This document shows positions 1 through 6,286 of a stretch of DNA of 64,000 bases, piece by piece. Below the pieces are notes generated by a model. That model ran no database searches and had not been told where the DNA came from. It was given only the letters and a program-made list of their open reading frames with translations. This DNA comes from Salinimicrobium marinum (GTDB lineage: Bacteria; Bacteroidota; Bacteroidia; Flavobacteriales; Flavobacteriaceae), in assembly GCF_014651535.1 (NCBI RefSeq), contig NZ_BMXB01000012.1, forward strand, positions 1 to 64,000, written 5' to 3'. The translations under genes were made by a program, and so were the position numbers. The stretch's first letter is position 1, and every line of letters starts with the position of its first letter.

Positions 1-162
1 GGCAAAGCTACATATCAATTCAAATCAAAAAATCAAAGAACGTGTATAAGTATTTTATTATCAGTCAATTATAAGCTTTTTAAAAAAATCAACGCATCAC
101 TAGTATTTTGGAATATTAAAAAAAGAGTCTGTCATTTTTAGCTTAGTTGGTTTTTTCACTTG

Positions 163-294
163 CTGCTAACGTCCCGTATAAAAACAGTGCGAGCTGGCGT
201 GCGTGATTGTCCGCAGGACCATCCGCAAAGCAAGCGAGTTCGGAGTTTCGATTCGAGACTAATTCAAGCATTGTTTTTTATATAGTGTTGGCTA
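163..294. repeat. attC-like folded repeat at the edge of a cassette-like segment
   Basis: The left edge (GCTAAC followed by TATAAAAACA, about 164-185) is an imperfect inverted repeat of the right edge (TGTTTTTTATATAG then GTTGGC, about 271-292). In between lies a GC-richer stretch with a small GTCC-GCA-GGAC hairpin near 209-219. Total length is about 130 bp. That size and the AAC...GTT ends recall integron attC sites, but the end boxes do not match the strict RYYYAAC/GTTRRRY consensus and no integron integrase lies in the window. I have the impression that similar structures flank small orphan genes in other Bacteroidota. The recombination role is inference. Confidence 0.45.
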
Positions 295-302
295 CAGTTT
301 AA
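287..302 (+). repeat. left copy of 16-bp inverted repeat flanking the HEPN cassette
   Basis: GTTGGCTACAGTTTAA here matches the reverse complement of positions 1246-1261 at 15 of 16 bases. The copies point toward each other and enclose about 940 bp that holds one gene only, so the segment looks like a discrete inserted unit. The left copy is also the right end of the attC-like fold. Confidence 0.55.
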
Positions 303-306
303 TCGT

Positions 307-1166
307 TTATTCTGGAGGTAATATTGTTAATTGGATTGCAAGACAATCATCACAGTCATTTAATTTATGCCAGTTTTTCTTTGATTTAACTTTTACAATC
401 ACAGGTCTAAAATCGTTGACATCTGCCTCTTCAAAAGTGATTTCCACTTTTTTATCAGTTCCGAGAGTACGATTGTTAAACTTCCATTCTATGTCATAGT
501 CTTCTTCTGGAAATGACGGATCTACTTCTATTTGTAGACTTATGGTGTCGTGACAATATGTTTCGAACCCTCTATTATCAATTATTAAACAATTTGTCGC
601 CCACCGAATATTTTCTCTTAGGAGGTGTTGTCCTAAGGAGTCAGAATAAGATAAAATAGTTGGAACATTAAATTTTCTTTCTAAATTCATTTGACTATAC
701 TGGTTTTTTATTGATTCAATTATGTCATTACTATAGCAAATCACTTTTTCTAGTTGTCTTACAGAAATGGGATTTATGTGGTAAACTCTATTTCTAACTT
801 CACTAAGTTCCTGTAAAACTTTTTTAACCTGAAGTCTTCCAAAACTAAAGTTGTTTTCGAAAAAAGGTCTGAAATGATTTTGATATAGATCTTCTTTACA
901 AATTATATAGATTAAGTGCTCTAGAAGTGAAGCATCAATTCTTCTATGGAATCTATCTGTATATTGATTATATCTAAACTGAATTTTATCTCTTACCTCT
1001 TTTTTTATTAAATACTGATTCGATTCATTTTCGTGAGATAAATAATTTTCTCCGTACTCTTCAGTAAGTTGGTGATCTATGACTCTTCGTAGCCAGTATT
1101 CTAAGTTTTCTAAATATTTTTTGCGTAAGCTTTTTTTTCTCCTTCTTGTAATTTATATAAGGGCAT
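307..1166 (-). pseudogene. HEPN-domain protein, frameshifted in an A8 tract
   Basis: On the minus strand the frame 1152 to 307 is open for about 282 codons but has no ATG. The first usable start in that frame is a GTG at 744, which would leave only 145 residues. An ATG at 1166 (start MPLYKLQEGEKK) reads in the neighbouring frame up to a run of eight A (plus-strand T at 1131-1138) and then hits a stop. One more A would join both frames into a protein of about 286 residues. The N-terminal half is helical and ends in a region with RNRVYH, an R-x4-H motif typical of HEPN ribonuclease domains (often found in toxins and antiviral proteins). The C-terminal half is beta-rich and I do not recognise it. 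The gene lies alone between inverted repeats. The break may be a pseudogene mutation, a phase-variable homopolymer, ribosomal slippage or a sequencing error. Confidence 0.6.
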
Positions 1167-1245
1167 TGAATTTAGTTTTCAGGATTGATTTAAAAATTAA
1201 ATATATTCTCTTGGAATAGAGTTCTTAAAACTGAATACGAACTGG

Positions 1246-1261
1246 TTAAATTGTAGCCAAC
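1246..1261 (-). repeat. right copy of 16-bp inverted repeat flanking the HEPN cassette
   Basis: TTAAATTGTAGCCAAC is the inverted partner of 287-302 with one mismatch. It lies about 80 bp upstream of the HEPN gene start, so the unit includes that gene's own promoter region. Confidence 0.55.
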
Positions 1262-2196
1262 GTATCGCTAAATGCATTGGGTAGATTTGTTTCTCATTTA
1301 TACTTACGAATCTAAGGATTTTTTTTTAACAAAAGTTTGAGAATGACATGGGCGAAAATGTCGGTGGAATTTTGTGTTTTTAGTTTCCTAGCTACACCTT
1401 CGTAAAGATGAAGGTAATGATTTAGCATTTCAGCCCTTTCCACAAGATGGGTATTTGAACCAACACTGTGTTAAACGGAATGGCGGATTTTTGGACGGGG
1501 ACTGTAAGAATTTCTTGCTCTCTGCGAGCATTTAAGGTCTTTGTATCCATGGGCCCGCTCACTTGTCAAAAGGAAATGGAACCCTGTTGAGGGGGAGGGG
1601 GTTCCGAAAAAAATATTTACTAATAATAAATTCAGGTTCTTCTGACCCTTTTGGTCGAGCCGAGAACTTCTTAAAAAGTAGTTGCGTACATATGGGCATA
1701 AAAAATTTGAGGAATTAAATTAATAAAACAATGATAATCGTTTGATAAACAAGGGGTAAGGAGTTGATCCGTAGTGAATTTAGACAAGGATGGGGATGTT
1801 TAGCGACAGTACGTATCTTCAGGATTACTTAAAGGTATTTTAGTATCCACAGTATTCAAACTTATTTTCGGGTAAAAATTGTATTCTTTAACTGAAAGGG
1901 GTTTAATTTACTCTTAGTCTTATATCTACTCCTTTATTTCTACATTAATACGTATAAAAGCACCCTCCATTTCGGTATTGGATGGGAAAAAACCAGCAGC
2001 ACATCAATAACCATCTTCACCTAGTTCCCTGATCATTTGCAAAACATCAGTTAATCTTAATTGCCCTCATCAGCCTCTCATTAATCCACTGCTTCAGATT
2101 TAAGTGCGTACTATAAATAGGGCATGCTTTATCTGTTATACATTTTTCGTGGGTGAAAACAACGTATTTACTCAAATGTTAAAGTACTAAATAAAC
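1262..2196. other. gene-poor stretch, probably decayed DNA
   Basis: I see no intact gene in this 0.9-kb stretch. Stops are frequent in all frames. A hairpin can form between GGAACCC (1578-1584) and GGGTTCC (1599-1605), but it lacks a T-tract. The right part (1926-2165) carries a likely gene relic on the minus strand, listed separately. Its composition is AT-rich and unlike the housekeeping genes to the right. Confidence 0.6.
1926..2165 (-). pseudogene. relic of an unidentified coding sequence
   Basis: Minus-strand translation gives two protein-like stretches that need a frame change between them. The upstream one includes LNLKQWINERLMRAIKIN. The downstream one includes DVLQMIRELGEDGY, then an in-frame TGA, then CAAGFFPSNTEMEGAFIR, ending at a stop at 1926-1928. 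The amino-acid composition of both halves looks coding-like, but each is short and I cannot name a family. This could be chance. Confidence 0.25.
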
Positions 2197-2231
2197 CTAC
2201 CCTAAAATTAGTACAGTTGTGATATTGTTTT

Positions 2232-2268
2232 TATATTTGAATAGTCAAATTAATTAAAACTTATCACA
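2232..2268 (+). promoter_or_regulatory. promoter and shared leader of the J-like gene
   Basis: TATATTTG at 2232-2239 fits the Bacteroidota -7 consensus TAnnTTTG. No clear TTG lies at the -33 spacing. Transcription would begin near 2243-2246, so the mRNA leader would be about 25 nt. That leader begins AGTCAAAT and ends ACTTATCACAATGA, which includes the start codon. Both blocks recur upstream of the gene at 2901, and both are complementary to the candidate RNA at 3878-3950. A CCCTAAA block near 2200 is also shared by both promoters. Confidence 0.55.
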
Positions 2269-2766
2269 ATGAATTATTTCAACAACATTACCAATTTGAA
2301 CGAGGCTAAAAACCTTTTCAGAAAACTATCTATCAAATTGCACCCTGATACAAGTGGGTACGATTCTCAAGCTGACTTCGTGGCTATGTACAAAGAATTT
2401 AAAAGTCTTACTAATAAACTTAAGTTTGATACTGGCTTTGAAGCTGATCAAGATTTTAATGCTGATAAATTCTACAACATCATAAAGAAATTTGAAGGGC
2501 TTACAGATATCCAAATTAGTTTTGTTGGTTCCTTCATCTGGTTGGAAGATATCAAGAATGGTGCTATGTATGAGCAAAAGGAAACCATCAAAGGAATCAG
2601 TATTGAGGGGTACAACAATGCAAGATGGGCCAGGCAAAAAAAGAACTGGTACTTTTCACCTGTAGATTACCAACAAAAGGGTAAGAGTGGTAAGAGCCTG
2701 GACCAGATAAAAGATACTTATGGAAGCCAGGAATTTAAAACAAAACAAACCTTTCAATTAAACTAA
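2269..2766 (+). CDS. J-domain-like small protein of a mobile element
   Basis: This 165-residue protein begins with a DnaJ-like segment (about residues 5-50). The helix LNEAKNLFRKLSIKL is followed directly by HPDTSG, the diagnostic HPD tripeptide that stimulates Hsp70 ATPase in J-proteins, and then by a helix with YKEF. The remaining 110 residues have no Gly/Phe or zinc-finger region and look like a private C-terminal domain (motifs FVGSFIWL, ARWARQKKNWYFSP). Such short J-like proteins are common on Bacteroidota plasmids and islands. Their partner is unknown, so a chaperone role is inference. The ATG lies within a leader motif shared with the next gene. A strong hairpin terminator follows. Confidence 0.65.
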   Translation: MNYFNNITNLNEAKNLFRKLSIKLHPDTSGYDSQADFVAMYKEFKSLTNKLKFDTGFEADQDFNADKFYNIIKKFEGLTDIQISFVGSFIWLEDIKNGAMYEQKETIKGISIEGYNNARWARQKKNWYFSPVDYQQKGKSGKSLDQIKDTYGSQEFKTKQTFQLN

Positions 2767-2774
2767 CAACCAGA

Positions 2775-2806
2775 AACCCTCACAGAAATGTGGGGGTTAT
2801 TATTTT
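2775..2806 (+). terminator. rho-independent terminator after the J-like gene
   Basis: AACCCTCACA (2775-2784), a GAAA tetraloop and TGTGGGGGTT (2789-2798) form a 10-bp stem with one G-U pair, followed by ATTATTTT. Confidence 0.75.
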
Positions 2807-2840
2807 ACCTATACCATAAAAAAAGTACACCCTAAATTTA

Positions 2841-2900
2841 TTGCAATAGGTAGTAGGTTGTATCTTTACACCAGTCAAATAAATCAAATTACTTATCACA
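2841..2900 (+). promoter_or_regulatory. promoter and shared leader of the 105-aa gene
   Basis: TTG at 2841-2843, 17 bp, then TATCTTTA at 2861-2868 (TAnnTTTG with the last base changed). The expected mRNA start near 2873 coincides with AGTCAAAT (2873-2880). The leader ends with ACTTATCACAATGA, identical to that of the gene at 2269. The upstream CCCTAAA block (near 2830) is also shared. Confidence 0.55.
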
Positions 2901-3218
2901 ATGAAACATTTACAAACACTTACTGAACGAGAGTTCAACACAAATGAAACCCTTCAACTACTTAAAGCCTCTGGGCCTGTTTTCTGGTCCTGGGGTGTAT
3001 CTGAAATCATCAACTACAACAATGAAGGTCTATTGTTGAGAGTTAAGGGTCACCACCACAGTGGTTGGGTATTTATCATCCTTCAATGGAATGATACCTA
3101 CAGAGTACACTATCTTAATCAAAGGTACAACGTGAAGGATTCGGCCTCTGAGATTTATTTCGATATGCTGGTGAATGAAATTGATACCAGGGTTGAAAAG
3201 ATTGAAGATTACAAGTAA
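2901..3218 (+). CDS. orphan 105-aa protein of the mobile element
   Basis: I do not recognise a family. The protein has no signal peptide or membrane segment. A central part alternates hydrophobic residues (ASGPVFWSWGVSEIINY, GLLLRVKGHHHSGWVFIIL), suggesting a small beta-sheet domain, followed by an acidic helical tail (YFDMLVNEIDTRVEKIEDYK). The start codon lies inside the same leader motif as the J-like gene at 2269, and the two are probably expressed together. It is 39 bp upstream of the recombinase gene, with a hairpin in that gap. It is likely an accessory element gene of unknown function. Confidence 0.6.
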   Translation: MKHLQTLTEREFNTNETLQLLKASGPVFWSWGVSEIINYNNEGLLLRVKGHHHSGWVFIILQWNDTYRVHYLNQRYNVKDSASEIYFDMLVNEIDTRVEKIEDYK

Positions 3219-3223
3219 AACAA

Positions 3224-3241
3224 TGGGGGCCTTGGCCCCCA
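3224..3241 (+). terminator. hairpin between the orphan gene and the serine recombinase
   Basis: TGGGGGCC (3224-3231), TT, GGCCCCCA (3234-3241) form a very stable stem. The following bases are AATTAAAA, not a T-run, so it may attenuate or insulate rather than terminate. It lies 16 bp before the recombinase start codon. Confidence 0.5.
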
Positions 3242-3257
3242 ATTAAAACATCCTATT

Positions 3258-3854
3258 ATGAATAAAGCAAGATATGTAAGAATTTCAACAGCGGATCAGA
3301 AACATGAACGACAACTAATAAATGAGCATCCAGATGAAAAGCTATTTATAGACGTTTGTAGCGGTTCAATTCCTTTTGAAGAACGTGAACAGGGCTCAGA
3401 GCTTTTAAAGGCTGTAGAGCAGGAGAAAGTGTCTTATTTAGCGGTTCATGCTGTAGATAGATTGGGAAGGAATCTAATGGATATATTGACCACCCTTCAA
3501 CATTTGGATAAATCAGGTGTGATTGTAAAGGTTGATAATCTAGGGATTGAGAGCAGGGTGAAAGATAAGAGCAACCCAGCATTTAAATTAATAATTTCGG
3601 TTCTGGCAAATATCAGTGAAATGGAGAGGGAAACAATGTTGGAACGGCAAAGAGAGGGGATTGCGCTGGCAAAAGCTAAGGGTGTATACAGGGGGCGTGA
3701 GAGGGGCACCACTGAAGAAAAAAATGAATTTTTGGATAAGTACCCCAACGTTATCAAAGAGCTTAAATTGGGCACCTCATTGCGTAAAACAGCCAAACTA
3801 TGTGATGTTAGTCTGGGGACCGTTCAAAAGGTTAAAGGATATTTGAAGGAATAA
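3258..3854 (+). CDS. small serine recombinase (resolvase/invertase family)
   Basis: This 198-residue protein has the resolvase fold. Motif YVRIST places the catalytic serine at residue 10 with Arg8 nearby. VDRLGRN gives Arg68 and Arg71 of the active site. EMERETMLERQREGIALAKAKG (about 121-142) is the family's E-helix dimer and DNA arm. A C-terminal helix-turn-helix (about 165-195, TSLRKTAKLCDVSLGTVQKV) would bind the crossover site. These enzymes cut and rejoin DNA through a Ser linkage to resolve cointegrates or invert segments. All key residues are present. It is the last plus-strand gene of the left element operon. Its 3' end carries the -33 part of the promoter of the candidate RNA at 3878. 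Confidence 0.9.
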   Translation: MNKARYVRISTADQKHERQLINEHPDEKLFIDVCSGSIPFEEREQGSELLKAVEQEKVSYLAVHAVDRLGRNLMDILTTLQHLDKSGVIVKVDNLGIESRVKDKSNPAFKLIISVLANISEMERETMLERQREGIALAKAKGVYRGRERGTTEEKNEFLDKYPNVIKELKLGTSLRKTAKLCDVSLGTVQKVKGYLKE

Positions 3855-3871
3855 ATTATTTATTATCTTTG
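3842..3871 (+). promoter_or_regulatory. promoter of the first small RNA candidate
   Basis: TTTG (3842-3845), exactly 18 bp, then TATCTTTG (3864-3871): a near-perfect match to the Bacteroidota housekeeping promoter. It overlaps the last codons of the recombinase gene. The same TTTG-N18-TAnnTTTG arrangement occurs at 4445-4474. Confidence 0.6.
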
Positions 3872-3877
3872 TCGCTT

Positions 3878-3950
3878 AGTTATCATTGTGATAAGTGATA
3901 ATTATTTGACTATTGGGCCCTGGTGATTCGGGGCCCTTTTTATTTTTATT
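3878..3950 (+). ncRNA. candidate antisense RNA 1, complementary to two element leaders
   Basis: The expected transcript starts about 7 nt after the promoter and ends at a GGGCCC-loop-GGGCCC hairpin (3915-3936) with a T-rich tail, about 70 nt in all. It contains TCATTGTGATAAGT followed by ATTTGACT. These are exact reverse complements of the start-codon region and the 5' end of the leaders at 2243-2272 and 2873-2903. The pairing blocks are 14 plus 11 bases for the first target and 14 plus 8 for the second. It would therefore cover the ribosome entry site of both mRNAs. No transcript data are available to me. An alternative is a passive inverted copy of the leader. Confidence 0.45.
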
Positions 3951-3955
3951 TTTTT
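3915..3955 (+). terminator. terminator hairpin with T-rich tail
   Basis: Two self-complementary GGGCCC blocks (3915-3920 and 3931-3936) separated by 10 nt form a 6-bp GC stem followed by TTTTTATTTTTATTTTTTT. It would end both the recombinase operon and RNA 1. A diverged copy of the loop and second arm (CCCTGGTGATTCG then GGCCC) lies near 4552-4570. Confidence 0.7.
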
Positions 3956-3958
3956 AAG

Positions 3959-4435
3959 TTATCCCTTATATTCCCTGTGGACATCCTTGGCTGCAAGCAT
4001 TACATCAGATAATAAGTCCCCTTTGAATTTGTCTGTGTTACCCTTTTGAGCCTCATGCACAAAATCCCATTGGTTGTGAAAGGTCTCAATTAATTTATTT
4101 TGGCTAGGGGTTTTGTATTCCAAGAGCATTTCAATTTTAGCTATTACTGCCATTAATTTGTTAGTCCCTGCTGAAGAATTATCTATTAAGCTAGGATCAA
4201 CCTTTCTGTCCATAGAAATATCCTTCCCCAGTAAATTTAATGTAAAATTCAAATCCAGTACTGTATGCATATATTCACTCATATATCCCCTAAATTCCTC
4301 CTTCCATTTATTAATCCGTTCTTGCTTGTTCCTGTAGTTCATCTGCCAAAAGGCCAAGCCACCACCAATAAGAACCACCAGGATAGGCACAACCAATGAG
4401 CCCCAATTAAAATAATTTTCGCAATTTTCCATCAA
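3959..4435 (-). CDS. orphan membrane-anchored protein, 158 aa
   Basis: I do not recognise a family. The N-terminus has one clear membrane segment (about residues 12-31, WGSLVVPILVVLIGGGLAFW), followed at once by a basic stretch (YRNKQERINKWKEEFRGYM). This suggests an N-out, C-in topology with a helical cytoplasmic domain of about 120 residues. Such layout is frequent in single-pass accessory proteins of islands. It converges on the recombinase operon. Its start lies just upstream of, and divergent from, the second small RNA promoter. Confidence 0.6.
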   Translation of the reverse strand: MMENCENYFNWGSLVVPILVVLIGGGLAFWQMNYRNKQERINKWKEEFRGYMSEYMHTVLDLNFTLNLLGKDISMDRKVDPSLIDNSSAGTNKLMAVIAKIEMLLEYKTPSQNKLIETFHNQWDFVHEAQKGNTDKFKGDLLSDVMLAAKDVHREYKG

Positions 4436-4444
4436 ATATTAGAA

Positions 4445-4474
4445 TTTGAGGCCAATGTAAAATAATTATTTTTG
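4445..4474 (+). promoter_or_regulatory. promoter of the second small RNA candidate
   Basis: TTTG (4445-4448), 18 bp, TATTTTTG (4467-4474). Spacing and boxes are the same as at 3842-3871. Confidence 0.55.
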
Positions 4475-4480
4475 CTGGTA

Positions 4481-4581
4481 ATTGTTGCTGTGTGATTACA
4501 GTTAATGATTATTTGACTAGCCTGAAAAGGCTGCACATTGTGCAAGATGGACCCTGGTGATTCGCGGCCCATTGTATTTTA
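4481..4581 (+). ncRNA. candidate antisense RNA 2, diverged homologue of RNA 1
   Basis: After its own promoter this stretch keeps the RNA 1 order: a TGTGATTA-like block, GATTATTTGACTA, then hairpins, then CCCTGGTGATTCG with GGCCC and a T-rich end. Extra hairpins lie in the middle: AGCC-GGCT near 4519-4532 and the palindrome TGCACATTGTGCA near 4532-4544. The terminal GGACCC/GGCCC stem is weaker than in RNA 1. It shares TGTGTGATT plus GATTATT with the plus strand opposite the tyrosine recombinase leader (7798-7814), so it may pair with that mRNA instead. Existence and target are inference. Confidence 0.35.
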
Positions 4582-4593
4582 TATATTTATTGG

Positions 4594-5265
4594 TTAACCA
4601 TCGAAGTGGTAATAAATCTCTTCTGATAGTTCTTGTATATTTTCAAGACAAACTTCAAGGAAGGGTATTATTTCTACATCTTCCGATTTAAAAACAAAAC
4701 CAGTTCTATCTTTTCCTGATATAACAATATTGTGGGCATCAGTAATATTGAGGGTGCCGTTCTTTACCGAAATATTTCCAGAACCATGGCCTTCATAATT
4801 CTTTAGGTCGATAAAAATATCTCTCTCAAGATTGTTCAAATCAGCAATACCTAAAATTTCAATTCCTTGGTAATTTTCAGCTTCAGAAATTCTGGGAGTA
4901 TTATGTTTGGATAAATTAACTTTCTTATTGAGAATTTCCAACCAGTTGTTTTGGTGTAGAAAAGGTTGAACATCTTTTAATGTTTCGTACAATTCTGGGT
5001 GGTCCCTATCAAGATTAGGGAACTTTTGGTTCACATAATTTTTGAAAGTTTTTTCATCCTTATCACTGTATGGAAAAGAGGACTGGTTTTTATAACCGTA
5101 ATATTCCTTAATATCTGCTGCTAAATAATCCAATGCACTTCTTAAATTTTCTAAAGTATTCTTTAGTTTGTATACATCAAGTTTTGCTTCTACTTCTGAA
5201 GCCCTTAAATCTTGTATTTGGCTACGGATAAATTTGAAAAGAGGTTTATATTCTTGAGTGTTCAT
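4594..5265 (-). CDS. orphan element protein, 223 aa
   Basis: I do not recognise a family. I chose the ATG at 5265 (MNTQEYKPL), because the frame upstream of it (to 5343) would run through the promoter. The N-terminal 60 residues are helical and possibly coiled (FIRSQIQDLRASEVEAKLDVYKL). The middle is charged and contains RDHPELYETL. The C-terminal part is beta-like (GSGNISVKNGTLNITDAHNIVISGKD) and ends in an acidic helix. It has no signal peptide, so it is probably cytosolic. It is transcribed toward the 158-aa gene, with the second RNA candidate in between on the other strand. Confidence 0.55.
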   Translation of the reverse strand: MNTQEYKPLFKFIRSQIQDLRASEVEAKLDVYKLKNTLENLRSALDYLAADIKEYYGYKNQSSFPYSDKDEKTFKNYVNQKFPNLDRDHPELYETLKDVQPFLHQNNWLEILNKKVNLSKHNTPRISEAENYQGIEILGIADLNNLERDIFIDLKNYEGHGSGNISVKNGTLNITDAHNIVISGKDRTGFVFKSEDVEIIPFLEVCLENIQELSEEIYYHFDG

Positions 5266-5285
5266 GGTTGAGGGAGGTTTATTTG

Positions 5286-5314
5286 TAAATATATTACAAT
5301 AATATGACCCGCAA
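5286..5314 (-). promoter_or_regulatory. promoter of the 223-aa orphan gene
   Basis: On the minus strand TTG (5314-5312), 18 bp, TATATTTA (5293-5286), placing the transcript start close to the chosen ATG at 5265. Confidence 0.45.
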
Positions 5315-5354
5315 TAATGAAGGAAATTCTCTTCAATACACAACTAAATTTAAA

Positions 5355-5783
5355 TTAAAATTGAACATACGTGAATCTATTTTTACGGATATAGAGGTTG
5401 TTGCTACCATCAATCCCAATATAGTCACCCCCACATCTGGTATCCCATTTGATCAAATGACCATCTTTTTTAATTTCGATATCTGTCAATAACCGTTTGG
5501 TCATGAGAGGATCAACACCAGCTATTAAAAGATGTTCATGCATTCTATTATGGATGGTGGTTTCCCACTCTTCAAAGTGCCCCATGTGTTTTGTGTGCAT
5601 TGCGTAAACATATCCCTGAGCATCCACAATAATCGTCCATAGCTTCAAAGAAATCTCTGTTTTGCTACCACCAACCCTGGAAGCCATGAAATAATAATCA
5701 ATTTCTATACCCTCAAGAGGGTTTTCTATTCGAGATCTTTGGTTCTGGATTATAGTATTACCAACACTTCGCTTCAGGCTCAT
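5355..5783 (-). CDS. orphan element protein, 142 aa
   Basis: No family is recognised. The protein has no membrane segment or signal peptide. It has alternating hydrophobic stretches (IEIDYYFMASRVGG, LKLWTIIVDAQGYVYAMHT) and a cluster of His residues (HTKHMGHFEEWETTIHNRMHEHLL) that could bind metal, though no standard motif is present. It has its own -7 box (TACCTTTG, minus strand 5816-5809), 26 bp upstream of the ATG. Low GC and lack of known relatives fit a mobile element cargo gene. Confidence 0.5.
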   Translation of the reverse strand: MSLKRSVGNTIIQNQRSRIENPLEGIEIDYYFMASRVGGSKTEISLKLWTIIVDAQGYVYAMHTKHMGHFEEWETTIHNRMHEHLLIAGVDPLMTKRLLTDIEIKKDGHLIKWDTRCGGDYIGIDGSNNLYIRKNRFTYVQF

Positions 5784-5923
5784 AATTCTTTATCTGGAAT
5801 ATATCCAACAAAGGTATAACAAATGGAATCATTCCTATGTGGAAGGTTTTAAAATATCTTAGGTATTGAGAGTGGGGAAGTTGTAAAATTTATTAAATTC
5901 AGATTCTGTAAAATATATATTCT

Positions 5924-6187
5924 ATGGATGGTAAAGATTTAATAATGAATGCTCGAAAGCACAAGGATTTCGTGTATGGTATAATTGAAAAACTTACTGA
6001 GCTTTATTCTATACTTGAAACGGTAGAACAGAAAGGTAAGACCTTTTCAATCCTCAGGAAAATAACCGAACTTAATATCTTTCTTCAAGATTCAGAGGTA
6101 GAGGATTACATTTATATGAACTCTGATTTTGATGAACTTTGGAGGTTTTTAGAAGACAAGATGTCAAAGCTGAATATTACAAAATAG
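5924..6187 (+). CDS. small helical orphan protein, 87 aa
   Basis: The protein is almost entirely helical by composition (KHKDFVYGIIEKLTELYSILETVE, then FSILRKITELNIFLQDSEVEDYI). It has no cysteines, signal peptide or membrane segment. The gene converges on the tyrosine recombinase. A weak AGCC-GGCT hairpin follows the stop (near 6192-6210). Function is unknown. A small regulator or excisionase-type accessory role would be a guess only. Confidence 0.45.
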   Translation: MDGKDLIMNARKHKDFVYGIIEKLTELYSILETVEQKGKTFSILRKITELNIFLQDSEVEDYIYMNSDFDELWRFLEDKMSKLNITK

Positions 6188-6286
6188 CATGAGCCCCCTA
6201 TAAGAGGCTTATTAATCAAACGGATATTAGTTGTTGTTCAACGGGATATGATGCAGCACGTGCCCTGCAAATGGGTTGTGAGGGTC

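Noticed and set aside
1578-1605. GGAACCC/GGGTTCC hairpin
   Set aside because: No T-tract and no gene on either side to terminate; short palindrome likely by chance.
3863-3886. Tiny minus-strand reading frame (MITKRQR) at the leader copy
   Set aside because: Could be the start of a lost gene, but no -7 box lies upstream on that strand, while the opposite strand has a full promoter and terminator.
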